This document shows positions 11,411 to 22,175 of a stretch of 64,000 bases of DNA, piece after piece. Both the position numbers and the translations under genes were made by a program. Positions within the stretch are counted from its first letter, which is position 1. Every line of letters begins with the position of its first letter. The notes below the pieces were generated by a model. That model saw only the letters and a list, made by a program, of their open reading frames with translations. It did no database searches and was not told the origin of the DNA. Origin of the DNA: Macrosoma leucophasiata (taxonomy: Eukaryota; Arthropoda; Insecta; Lepidoptera; Hedylidae); contig JAWQUS010000003.1 in the NCBI GenBank assembly GCA_036365455.1, forward strand, positions 5,662,001 to 5,726,000. The letters are read 5' to 3'.

Positions 11411-12938
11411 ATTTTATCATTAAGGACTTCTATTTAGTTCCTAATATGTACAAGGTGACTGGTGAATTATAGAACATATTAATTCAGGGCGCTCAGTAGG
11501 TACTCGATTCTCGTCCAATATATGTAGGTATTAGAAATATGCACTTAACTTTTGACCGAATTATCCGGCAACATTACAATACTATGGACATTCTCACGCG
11601 CGTGCCCTTCAACATATTATCGGTATGCGGCGAAAAGTGTAAATTCTTGACTTCACTGCGGCAACCTATGGTCTCCTGGTTAAAAAAAGGTCACGTGACA
11701 TTAAGGATTATGTCTTTTAATATGCCCCGATAGGCACCAAATGTGTTTATTAAAGGTCGCAACCGTTTTGCAATATTCGTAAAAATACTGAATTATTTTT
11801 ATGAAAATTTGACAAATGGAAAATTCATAGAATAACACGTATACCTAGTGTTCTCAATGACAAGTTAAAATGAGAACTTCTTACGATGCTCGGAAACTTT
11901 TTGTCTTTAATTCAAGCCAAAATTTTAGTTGAAAACTTTTCTATAGTTAGTATCATAAAAACTTATAAAAAAAGAAATGAGCAGAGTAGGTACCTCACAT
12001 CTTATACTACTGTTTCTTATAGCTATCATTAACTTTGTCTAATGCAAATGTTTCAATTTCCCTCCCTCTGATTCTAATATTAAAGGAATGTAAACAAGAT
12101 ATTCCATCTACATTAAGGTAATTTTTTGGGGTCCAACGTCTCTAAATAATTTATATTAGCACTGGCGTAAATATAATTTTAAAAGTTCATAACATTTACA
12201 TTTTTTCTCGCTTTCATAACAATATTTTAACATTTTGCGTAATATATTACTAACTTAAACAGATTTATTTAGCAAATATGCTGGTTTCAACTATATGCAT
12301 TTAGAACTTTAATCTTGCGTAACAAATTGAAACATTTACGAGACCGACTGGAATAATTTGTAAAGGTTAACTTCAGTGTTGGAAATACTCGACACCTCAA
12401 ATCTTGCATGATGTAAAAGTTTCTGCAAGCAAGAAATTAAGAACAAGCAACGCGTTTAAATTATAAGTGGAATGCGGATGAATTTTGCTCGTTAACACTG
12501 ATTAAAAAATTGAACATAACATAAAGCTTTTAAATCGCTACAAAATATTAAACAAACTCATATCATAAATAATTAATCTACGCCACCATTTCAGCAGCGA
12601 TAAGCAAAACGAATAGAAAATTCACAGTTTCGTACAGAATCCTTACGGCCCATCAAAAGTTGGCACCGATCGTGGCCACCTGGCGTTTTGCAGATTTGTT
12701 ATTCTCTGCCGCAAATTGTACTTTTGCGAGCATTCAAATCGCCCGCCCAATAATGAGACGCATTGCGGTAGGCTTGCCTTAGAATCTGGGTTGGGCTGAT
12801 GTGCAGTTATCATGAGAATTAATGAAACATTTTAAATCGTATCTTCTAGGTCTCTTTTGTTCGTACACTTTGCAGCCGTATCTTCACCTAGATCTTTGTT
12901 CGTTTTTTTATTTCAAATCTTATTATCTACTTAATATA

Positions 12939-13015
12939 TAATAATAATAATAATGGCAACCCATTATACGTCCCACTGCTGGGCACGAGTCTCTCCCTTT
13001 CTTAGGGGGAGGCCT
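12939..13015 (-). mobile_element. 5S-derived SINE, short tail fragment (family Q)
   Basis: An (ATA)n tract followed by GGCAACCCATTATACGTCCC and the CTGGGCACGAG block. The remainder of Q is absent. Confidence 0.75.
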
Positions 13016-14627
13016 TACTTAATGTTAATGTCATAATTAAATGTTAACTTTTACTATACTCGTCTTATTTTTAAGACCATTGCTGGTCCTGGGTCTTTTG
13101 TATCCAGGAGTCCCGTCGTTTTATTTACGCGGATTGCAGTAGCAGTGTCTTGCAGAAAAAAAATAGGAACAGAAAATTTGCAACGAAAAATACGGTTGGA
13201 CCGACTGGCTTAGGTAATTCGGATATTATTGTGAAGTGCTTTGTCTACTGTAAACGATGGAATGCTGACACTGTTCTAGCAACTTGTATGAGCGAAATAG
13301 ATGATGACATATAAAATAAGTTAATCTGAACATTCTCAATGCTTGTGAAGGACAATATTTTCTGATTATCAGTTAATTTTAAAATTATTAGGGTTTCTTT
13401 TAAAATCCACTAATCGTAAACAAAAACGTCAATATACACACTGAAACGGCAAATTATCTGATAAATCTGAAGATATTTACTCGGTTTCTCTTCTATTTCA
13501 AGAACCTGCCAGTAATGTCTTCTCTCCCACCATTTCATAACTAATCTACGTCAAAATCAGTTAGGAGCTGGCAATGCGGAGTGTCAGAATGGCTAGTTGT
13601 TATTCATGAGCAGAACCGGGACTCGACGCACGTTCCACCGCAAGCTTAGGCAACGGAGATTCGACAATATCTGAAACCGCATATGAATAAACGATTTAGA
13701 TTACTGCTAAACGTGCGTAATCGTTTATACGTGACAAACCTGTTCTGATACATCTTCAGTATTGGCGAAGTATCCAAGAACGGTGTATTCAGTGACAGAC
13801 ACCTTGAAAGGAATCGATACCTCGATGTGTGCTCTTAAAGGTTTGAATAAAAGGATGATGAATATTAATGTTGATGGATAGCGAAAGGTTAGGACAAAAA
13901 TATGGATAAGTAAGTATATCAAGTGCGGCCCTGCGAAGTCACATTCTATGATGAAAGGGTCGATATAAAGATGACGTCTGACCTAGACACATTTTTTGAA
14001 ATAGATTGCTCCTTCTTTATTCATGCTTAATTAGTTGGAATGTTGATAAGCATAATTAATAATAAGCAAATATAATTTGGAAAAATATATAATTTACGAG
14101 CATTTTAGTATAATTTTCAGCGGTCTAATCCTGATCTACCACTATGCATCTGGGGTCACACTTGCATTAGTTGGTCACAGTGCAAAGTTTTCACACAATT
14201 CATCTGGATATTCTACATTTCAGCGGTAAGCATGTTATAAATTACTTAGGTGATTCGTCTTGCGCCACGAGCTGGGATCTCAGAAAATACATTCGTTATT
14301 TCAAATTCTAATGGCTGTAATAACTAGTTTTACTGCTGTAAAGAGCAGTCCAATTCATATTGTATCACAGATGAGAAAACCTAATGCAAAAAATCTTAGT
14401 TTGTTTAAAAAACGAGTCCGTAAGCAACTCCTCAATTCGAACTTCATTCACTAATATGGTATACCTATTAATTATGAAAATATTGATTCACCTCAACACT
14501 GTAGTGAGCTTACAACTATAATTATATTTTTTCGTTAAATCTACAATGTTTTTCTATTACAGACAATATTGTTGAGTTACTGCTTATTTTGAAGATACTT
14601 TTTAGTAAGCACAAAGAGAATATATTA

Positions 14628-14671
14628 CGTTTAGCTCAGACTTCAGAGTCATCTGAAGTTTGCGCTAAACG
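14628..14671. repeat. Short hairpin, 20-bp arms
   Basis: Arms 14628-14647 and 14652-14671 match at 18 of 20 positions around the loop GTCA. ATTAC-like sequence extends the pairing slightly outward. Confidence 0.8.
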
Positions 14672-15913
14672 AATGTAATCTGAAAGGGTTTCGTACCTAA
14701 GTTTGTAATATATGTGTGTATAAAAATAGTTATCAAATAAGTATCGAGAATATCATAAGTCCGTGATCGGATACCCGGTAGAACAAAACATATTAGGTAC
14801 TACATTTGTTTTTGTGGACCATGTTCCAAGAAGTGTTTCATTATTGCCTTACATTGGGCGCAAATCAAAATAGAATTGGGGACAGTTGGCAATAGGACGC
14901 AGTAGGGACTTGGTCAGGAAATTGCTTTTTGCTAGTGTACAATAAGTAGCACGGAAGGCCGTATGTGTCGCGGTGCTAGTGCCATCATGAAATATGCGAT
15001 TCAGAACTCGGCGAATTTGGTCCAAAGAGATCTTGTGTTATGCAAATGGATTCATTTATCAAACGCTAAAGTGGGTTGCATGCGACAGATATATCTCGAG
15101 ATGTTTTGAGTCTTATTTTGAAGTTCTTTTAGTGATAGACGTACCTAATATTTTACTTTGGGATCCGTACGTATTGGCCTGTTGTTGGCAAGAACCGAGG
15201 GAGACCAAAACTGACCTACCTTGAATCGAGAGTTTTCGAACGAAATTAGCATAAATATGCATGATTGAAGTAAATGATGAATAAGCACGGGACGGTCGGG
15301 TCACAATGACAGATTTTACGCTTACCGCTTATTAAAAATTTAAAGCAAAGCATTTTATACAAGTTAAATATGATTCAGTAACTTAAGTTCATTAAATAGG
15401 AATTGCTACAATTTAAGCTAATAAAATATATATTCCGTTGCAGTTTGTTGAATATAATTGAATAGATTGCAAATCTCGTTGAATGTCCTTCTCTTCAACA
15501 AGTAAAGTTTCAATTCGCATCTAGGAAATACTGACAAATCTAGGCGGATACGTGGAGATTGCATTTTCGTCGACACGTTTCTCTGAGCCGATTATCCGAT
15601 ATGAGATTTGGGCGAAATTGAATTTGGAGGCAGTCTTTCGCGTTTAATCACCCCGCGGTCCAACTCTACAGTGAATGCCACGCATTTTATGAACCGTTTC
15701 CAACAAGATTAATTCCAGTTTTAATTACCACACACGTCTTTGAATTTGTGAGTATTTTGTGTGTTATTTTATACTTATGTGAACAGCGATCGCCAGTGTA
15801 GTAAAAAGTAGGTACTACTTACTATTTGTAATATATTTCCTGTGATTCAGAAAATTTCTTTCAAGTAGTAGTATCTAATCACGAATTGTGTTTTTTGCTG
15901 AGTTTTTGCTAAA

Positions 15914-15945
15914 GGAGGCTTACTAATAGCGATTAGTAAGCCTCC
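15914..15945. repeat. Perfect hairpin, 14-bp arms
   Basis: GGAGGCTTACTAAT and its exact complement surround the loop AGCG. No T run follows. Confidence 0.85.
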
Positions 15946-16156
15946 GTTATTTGTGGCTTGGGTGGTGAGTCGCGAAGTCAAAGAAAATAATGTATTGTAA
16001 TAGACAATCAGTTATCACTTTCAGCCAGTGTCAGAGGTCTCTCTGATGCTGAGTGAGTCCATTTAATTACAGGCTGTTAAGACAAATTGGTCAAGTTACA
16101 CCGCCTTCACAAAGCTACATACTGTTTCGGTTTTATTCAGGATCTCGTTTAGTGGC

Positions 16157-16230
16157 GATTTTTTTTTATTGGCATGAAGTTGACAGACAAGCAGACAGTG
16201 AACATTTTCAACACCAGGGGTTGCCATTTT
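16157..16230 (+). repeat. Z repeat fragment
   Basis: T-rich start, then GTTGACAGACAAGCAGAC, then ACACCAGGGGTTGCCA. Same order as 42875-42990 with a deletion. Confidence 0.65.
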
Positions 16231-16519
16231 TTACTGGTGGTAGAGCTCCAGTGACAGAGCTCGCGGGCGTGGCTCCACCGCATTACTTAATATACTTGCC
16301 GCTAAATGGTAGTGTTCAGCACTATCGTGTCCCGGTCAGGTGGTAATGTACGGCCCTGTAATTTACGGCACAGAGGCATAACACGAGTAGTAACAGGAGT
16401 GGTAACGCATCTGCATTTTGACCTTGGTCTTTATGTGGGTGTCTATGGGCTGCAGTCATCACTTAACGTCAACGTGAACTGTATGCTTGTTTACCACTTG
16501 TGTCTTTCATTACATAAAA
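16231..16519 (+). repeat. T-family repeat
   Basis: Full-length forward copy from TACTGGTGGTAGAGCTCC to CATTACATAAAA. It starts exactly where a Z fragment ends. Two frames of 97 and 79 codons overlap here and are spurious. Confidence 0.85.
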
Positions 16520-16719
16520 GAAGAGGAATTGACGCCATTTTTTAAAAACCTCTTACCTCAATGGGCGTGACAGCAAAAATCCATTACCGTCAGCAACCGA
16601 ATGCCCATGTGAAGGGAGGGTAAGAGATAAAACTTTGCTTATAACCTATCTTTTGCTAGGCATTCGCTTAAGCCCGCTAGGTTATAATCGTTTCTGTACA
16701 CAAGGTTCCCTTAAAGTAA

Positions 16720-17340
16720 TTGTTGTTATCAAAGTGAAATTACCGCGTTAAAGACAAACTTTATTCAACTTAATTGCTACCCCAGGTTTCTTTGTACAGT
16801 CGGAGCCATTTGCTTTAGGTATCCCGTTTTCATAACAATAATCATTGTTATAATCAGTGATAAGATTACCGCGTTCAAGAACTTTATTTAGCTTAATTGC
16901 TTCTTCAGATAGCTTTCTTTGTGCAGTTATAGAAACGGTAATATGTTGGCAGTCGTATCTCAAATTAATTCGTCGGCATTAAGCTCAAGAAGTCTTTGCT
17001 AGACGAGGACTTGAGTATCACTGGTTTAAGTGTTGTATGGGGAGTAATACTGCTGAGATACGTTTTGTTTACGGTTTTCGGTACCTAATCGCAATCGGGT
17101 TTTGCTCTTTATAGGCCCATGACTTGATTTATTTGTTGCTTATGATCGCCTCATTCTTGTTCATGTATTTCTTTTATTTATTTTCGATTAAAATTTTCAA
17201 ACATCAAATTGAATTATTAGTTACTCCATTTTGTTTTTGCGTAATAGAAGCAGAACTACATAAAGATAGTCATATATCTTTGGCGGCATTAAGCTCAAGG
17301 CAAGTTAGACGAGGGTTCAAGCAGTGCTAGCTTAAGTGTT
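16720..17340 (+). repeat. Two interleaved local duplications
   Basis: 16720-16800 and 16843-16928 share ATTACCGCGTT, ACTTTATT, CTTAATTGCT and TTTCTTTGT. 16972-17034 and 17282-17340 share GGCATTAAGCTCAAG, TAGACGAGG and TTAAGTGTT. No coding or known family is recognised. Confidence 0.65.
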
Positions 17341-17590
17341 ATGCATATGTATGTACTCGTATACATGGCACATATACCAAAACAACATTTTTTACAATTT
17401 TTGTCGGTCTGTCTGTCTGTCGGGGCTAATCTTGTGAACGGCAAGACCGATTTTGACGGGACTTTCACTGGCAGATGTAATAAGGAGTAACTTAGGCTAC
17501 TTTTATACTAGCTGTGCCCACGACTTCGTACGGGTAGATACTGAACAATCATATATTCTCACTCAGGCGAAGTCGCGGGCACAGCTAGTT
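17341..17590 (-). repeat. H repeat: LINE-like tail with a terminal hairpin
   Basis: Reversed. A tail with TATACCAAAACAACATTTTT and a CTGTCTGTCTGTC run leads to GACCGATTTTGACGGGACTT. It ends in an 80-nt hairpin (17508-17589) whose arms are CTAGCTGTGCCC.CGACTTCG and CGAAGTCGCGGGCACAGCTAG. Confidence 0.75.
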
Positions 17591-17602
17591 AAAATAAACG
17601 CA

Positions 17603-17888
17603 AACGTAAACGTCTGTAATACTCGAAGGGGTAGATAGAGGTAAATCCATGAATACAAAAATACAAGCATACATGCAAACACCCACGATTCGCCGGTTAC
17701 GTTTTAGCTCATGTAACAGGTGGCCAATTACCAAACACCGAGGTACTAGAAAATTTCCAGAACCTCGCTTAGAGAAAGTAGGTAAAGGATTTTACTCCGT
17801 TATCTCTGATAGCCTCCGACCCGGGACTCAAACCCAGAATCTTAGCGTAGTAATGGCCTGCTACCAATAGGCTACTGAGGCGGTTAGG
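17603..17888 (-). mobile_element. tRNA-derived SINE (family S)
   Basis: Reversed, diverged S copy with the full head (CTACTGAGGC at the right end) and a short internal deletion. It directly follows the H element at 17341-17590. Confidence 0.8.
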
Positions 17889-18146
17889 TTTTTGGGTAGA
17901 TGTTTTTTGTGTAGGCAGTAGTGTAGTATTCACTTGCTAGTAAAGTAAACTGTATACTTTTTTGCCACTATCATAGCAAAAATAACAAATTATGTAACGA
18001 TAAAAAACAGGATTACTTATGGGAATATATGCTTCCAAATCAATATAGATTGCAATAATTAAAGTGTATAGAATATAAACACTTATTTACTAATCTTGAA
18101 AACTGCACTAACATTCACTGTTAAATATAAATCCTCACCATTAAAA

Positions 18147-18437
18147 CAGAATAAGTAGTTAAAACACAGTGCAATTTCCTGGAGGCAGTCGTATGAATCT
18201 ATCAGCTAGCATGCATGCATTTATCTGCGGATAATGCAAGCTTAAACAACGGCTATCGCTAAATGAACACGTATGATGTTTACAAAAGGATCAAAATTGC
18301 ATGCGAAATAACCGAACATAAGCTCTTACGTGATCCACTGGGCATTTAAATCACTGCGATTTCAGCTGCTCTCTTAAGTAATATTCAGAAGACACTGAAG
18401 CTTTAAGAGCTGGATACCGTGTTAATAGAATGTTTAG
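18147..18437 (+). repeat. E repeat, copy 1 of an ancient duplication
   Basis: Begins TAGTTAAAAC and carries AATTTCCTGGAGGCAGTCG, GAATCTATCAGCTAGC and GCTTAAACAA. It ends CCGTGTTAATAGAA. The order is the same as at 18930-19180. Confidence 0.6.
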
Positions 18438-18828
18438 CGTTCAATGTTCATTTTTGGCTTTTCGTGAGTAACAAATAAAGTTACCATTTATAAATCCATG
18501 CTTAATATTGGTCTTTGAAACTCTGCCTGTGAATGTCAAAGTAAGTCTTTTCCTTTTATTACATTCTTTGCTATCAGTTTGCAAGGAAAAATGAGACATT
18601 CAAGTCCCGCCTAAAGTAAACTTTTTTTTCCTACTTTTTGAGTAATAGTGTTTTTGCGAGAATACAATTAAATTAAATAATTACGACAAAGGCAAGTCCG
18701 AAATCTTTAGGTAATATCTTGCTCCTATAAAGGAACTAATCTCGAACTTAAGGGTAAATAACTAATTAAAATATATAAGCTATGCATCTACTTTTATTTT
18801 GTAAAAAATATTGGTATACAATAAAGAA

Positions 18829-18850
18829 TATTCTATTCTATTCTATTCTA
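18829..18850 (+). repeat. (TATTC)n microsatellite
   Basis: About four and a half units of TATTC. Confidence 0.85.
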
Positions 18851-18929
18851 AAAATTGAGGTTTTATAATAAATTCTACCATAAATTTGTTCAGATTTCGC
18901 AAATTAAAATCATCATTATGAATACAGAA

Positions 18930-19180
18930 TGTGTAGTTAAAGCCACCAGTGAGTTTAATTTCCTGGAGGTAGTCGAACGAATCTATGAGCTAGCGGGATG
19001 CATCCGGCCGCGTATAATGGCAGAAGCTCAAACAAGGGTCACTGCCAATTTAACATGTATCCTGTTTACGAAAGAGCCAAACTTGTGTACGGACTCGCCG
19101 AATATACGATCCCATGCGACTTGCATTTAAACCTAAAAGCGGGCCACTAAAGCTGAAATAACGTGTTGATAGAAAGCGTT
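18930..19180 (+). repeat. E repeat, copy 2
   Basis: Carries AATTTCCTGGAGGTAGTCG, GAATCTATGAGCTAGC, GCTCAAACAA and CGTGTTGATAGAA. A 91-codon frame overlaps it, but indels between the copies argue against coding. Confidence 0.6.
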
Positions 19181-19246
19181 GCGTCACTGTCGACGTTGCA
19201 TTTACTTACACAGATACAGAAAAATTACATTTATATTTTTATTTTG

Positions 19247-19832
19247 TCATCATCAATACTCCAGCCGAATGACGTCCAACAAAGCCTTCCCCAAAGACGC
19301 TTACAACAGTTATGCGGCATTAAGGGAGAATATGCCATAATCGCCACGCTTGGCAGGCGGCATAGAGCAACACCAGAGGGGAGTAGCCATATGCAGGCTT
19401 TCCCCTCTGTCAAAGTACAAGACCAAATGATCTGACGCCTGTCGCCTAGATGTTTAAATGTGTGTGTGAAATTGTTTCTGTATTTTGTTAAAGTCAGGGT
19501 GTGAGTTGAGGCGTAGTAATAGACGATTTTTGTAGTGTGCGTGTGTGTCGCACGCATTTCCCCCTGCAAAAATGACAGACTATTTTGCATCGGTAATACA
19601 CGCTATGGCTACTCCCCTCCGGTCCGCCGCGACCGGTGGACCGCGTTGCTCTATGGCAGGCGGATTGGTGATCGCAGTGACGGTAGTTTTATCGCGGGAA
19701 GCAGTTGCCCATCCCGTGTTGTTATATTTACTATCGCTCTATTGGAATGGTTTGACCGCCATTGTTCGATTGACTGACTGCACTGTGAGCAGTGGGTCGT
19801 CACGTCCCGACGCCAGTATTTTTTTTATGTTG
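19247..19832 (-). mobile_element. G-family composite element
   Basis: Co-linear with 6213-6740 over most of its length. Internally, CATAGAGCAACACC and GAGGGGAGTAGCC recur inverted as GGCTACTCCCCTCC and GTTGCTCTATG, so it too has a foldback design. The far-right arms present at 6.7-7.0 kb are missing. Confidence 0.65.
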
Positions 19833-21110
19833 TAGTCGGTTTAAAATGTGAAAGGATAATTCGATTTTATGCTGATCATTAATGTAAGTGATTCGTGCAA
19901 ATTATTCCCTAAACATTCCAAATTATCAAAAATGCACATCGTAAATTTCAAGGTTTCACTTCTCACGGCACTTTTTTTACGTTTCATTCGAAAAATCTAA
20001 TTAAATAAAACAAAGGAACCAAACCTTTATACAGATTCTCCGGCCATACGATCCCATAAAAAAATATGCATTAATATCTAAAAGCCAGACTCTGAAATGG
20101 AATTGCATAAAATATTATATTCTTTAGTTTATTGATTTTTGTTAAAACAAGCTCTACAAAAAACGTCGTCTTTTAATAAAGTCTTTTTACAAGTTCTGAG
20201 ATTTTAAGCATGATTAAAAGAGTTTAAGAACTTCTAAGATGAGATTGGTTTAACTTTAATAATTATAAAGATTTTATTGGTGATTTTGTCCGCGTTGACT
20301 TATTTTCGGAATTAAATGTAATTTTGATCTATTCAATTAGTGTATCTGTAGTTTTATATTTTCTTGTAGCTACAATTTACAGAGAAATATCATTGATGAT
20401 TATAATAATATGACTCTATCCAAAATACCTAATTTTACAGATTTTTTAATTTAGATATCTGTATTAAGTTTGTAGTAATCACTAACATAATCTCTCAGTG
20501 TAATAAATTTACTAAAAAGTATAATAGACAATATTTTAGTAGCAGTAATTAATAAAAAAGCAGAAGAATTTCGCTAGCTCTTATTGTTTGTCTGTCTACT
20601 TATGTTCACACCATTACCTATTGTTACCTACACTTGCCCATAAATTTTATTTCACACATTCCGAGAATAAAATCTAATTGCCCAAAAAGTTGGTAGGTAT
20701 GCAGCATCCTACACACACTGAATTATTGCATGCATTGATTAATACTAAGCTTTCCGGTGAAATAATATCTCCATTAGTAATAACCGCAGTGCAATTTGTT
20801 GTGAGGCTTTATATAAGTGCATCAATTCGAATCGATAGAAGCACATTATGATATTGATAACTGGGGATTCAGTATCGAGTAATTATATGAATTCATAAAT
20901 ACATTAGTGTAGTTATAAAGTATGGTATGGCGGCGTCGCTCGAGCTCCATGGGGTTACAGGTTAGAAAATAGGTATTATTTTCTGTTTAAAATAATCCCC
21001 TGTTTTTGGTTTCCTTATCATACACCCTAATAGTTTCGCCATGTCTCGTCTGACCGCTACTCTTAGATAATAGTACTAGAAAGTTGTTATTTGGCACGAA
21101 TATATATAAT
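19833..21110. other. AT-rich DNA, nothing recognised
   Basis: No repeats of the window's families, no plausible coding frame and no RNA gene seen. Confidence 0.6.
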
Positions 21111-21435
21111 ACTAGCTGTGCCCGCGACTTCGTCCGCGTGAGAATTTATGATTGTTCAGTATCTACCCAGACGAAGTCGTGGGCGCAGCTAGTATAAAAG
21201 TAGCCTAAGTTACTCCTTATTACATAAGCTATCTACCAGTGACAGTCCCGTCAAAATCGGTATAGCCGTTCCCGAGATTAGCGGGAACAAACGACAGACA
21301 GACATACAAAAATTGTTAAAAATGTTGTTTTGGTATATGTACCGTGTATACATACATATGCATTTAGTAAAAAGCGGTTATTTTTATATTTCAAACAGAC
21401 ACTCCAATTTTATTTACTTGTATAGATGTATAGAT
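21111..21435 (+). repeat. H repeat: hairpin head and LINE-like tail
   Basis: Forward and nearly complete. The hairpin 21111-21193 is followed by CCCGTCAAAATCGG, CGTTCCCGAGATTAGCGGGA, ACAGACAGACA and an end near TTGTATAGATGTATAGAT. Confidence 0.8.
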
Positions 21436-22059
21436 GAGCTAATGCGGAGAAAGTCAAGCAAACAATTAATTATTTTTAAGGTTGCAACATGCAGGGAATA
21501 AGTTAAAGAAGTTATAATATATTATATTTTATTTAATTCCCGCATATTCGGAAGTGATAAAAAATGTGGTTTCTTCAAAAGAATCATGTACCTGACTAAC
21601 CTCAGAGTTTGTTAGTGCAAAATTCTGAAATTTATTTCACAAAACAGTGTTAATTTTGTCTTAGTTAGGTAGGAAGCTGGAAGTATACTTTATAACCAAG
21701 CTACACAATATTTAAATGCCAAAGTGTTCTATATACATAAAATACGAATTTCATGTAAATAGTTTGACCCAGAAATGCGGAGAGGAATATTTGTGAAATT
21801 TTATAAAACCTCCGGTCCGTCCCTTTTCGAGTATCCACACCAAGAAGTGTTTATGGCATTACCAAAGTTTTCCCGCTTGTATTAAGAGAAAATTATTTCT
21901 TTGGCATAAGATAGTGTCCCTAGACAAACGATATTTCCACCTGCTATATATTTGGGCGAAATGGTGGCTTACGACATTTATTATTTGGTTTGCCTAACAC
22001 GAATCATGTTTATGGGTCATTAAAAGTTAAAAAGACGTCCAATTCAATTTAGATAGTGT

Positions 22060-22110
22060 ATATACATATTCCTATATGCATCTTCACACCAAGTCCCTTA
22101 CGGGGCAAGC
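22060..22110 (-). mobile_element. R-family LINE tail fragment
   Basis: A short diverged match to the reversed end of the R LINE (CCAAGTCCCTTACGGGG). A V-family tail fragment follows directly, so two LINE ends lie side by side. Confidence 0.55.
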
Positions 22111-22117
22111 ATGTATT

Positions 22118-22175
22118 CATAATTTCAGCCAAAAACGTCCACTGCTGGACAAAGGCCCAAAGATTGCCACAATGT
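22118..22175 (-). mobile_element. V-family LINE tail fragment
   Basis: A short match to the V terminus (TTTCAGCCAAAAACGTCCAC, then CTGCTGGACAAAGG). It abuts the R fragment at 22060-22110. Confidence 0.6.

Larger units (their letters stand above)
11411..16156. other. Mostly low-copy DNA, nothing coding recognised
   Basis: Only a Q tail fragment and the hairpins at 14.6 and 15.9 kb stand out. Moderately GC-rich islands near 12600-12800, 13560-13690 and 15550-15700 are not matched elsewhere in the window. They could be conserved noncoding DNA, but nothing in the sequence proves it. Confidence 0.5.

Noticed and set aside
14628..14671. microRNA precursor
   Set aside because: The total hairpin is about 44 bases with a four-base loop, shorter than typical animal pre-miRNAs; no known mature sequence recognised.
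19231..19590. 119-codon minus-strand frame
   Set aside because: It lies inside the G repeat; the corresponding region at 6.2-6.7 kb does not keep the same frame.
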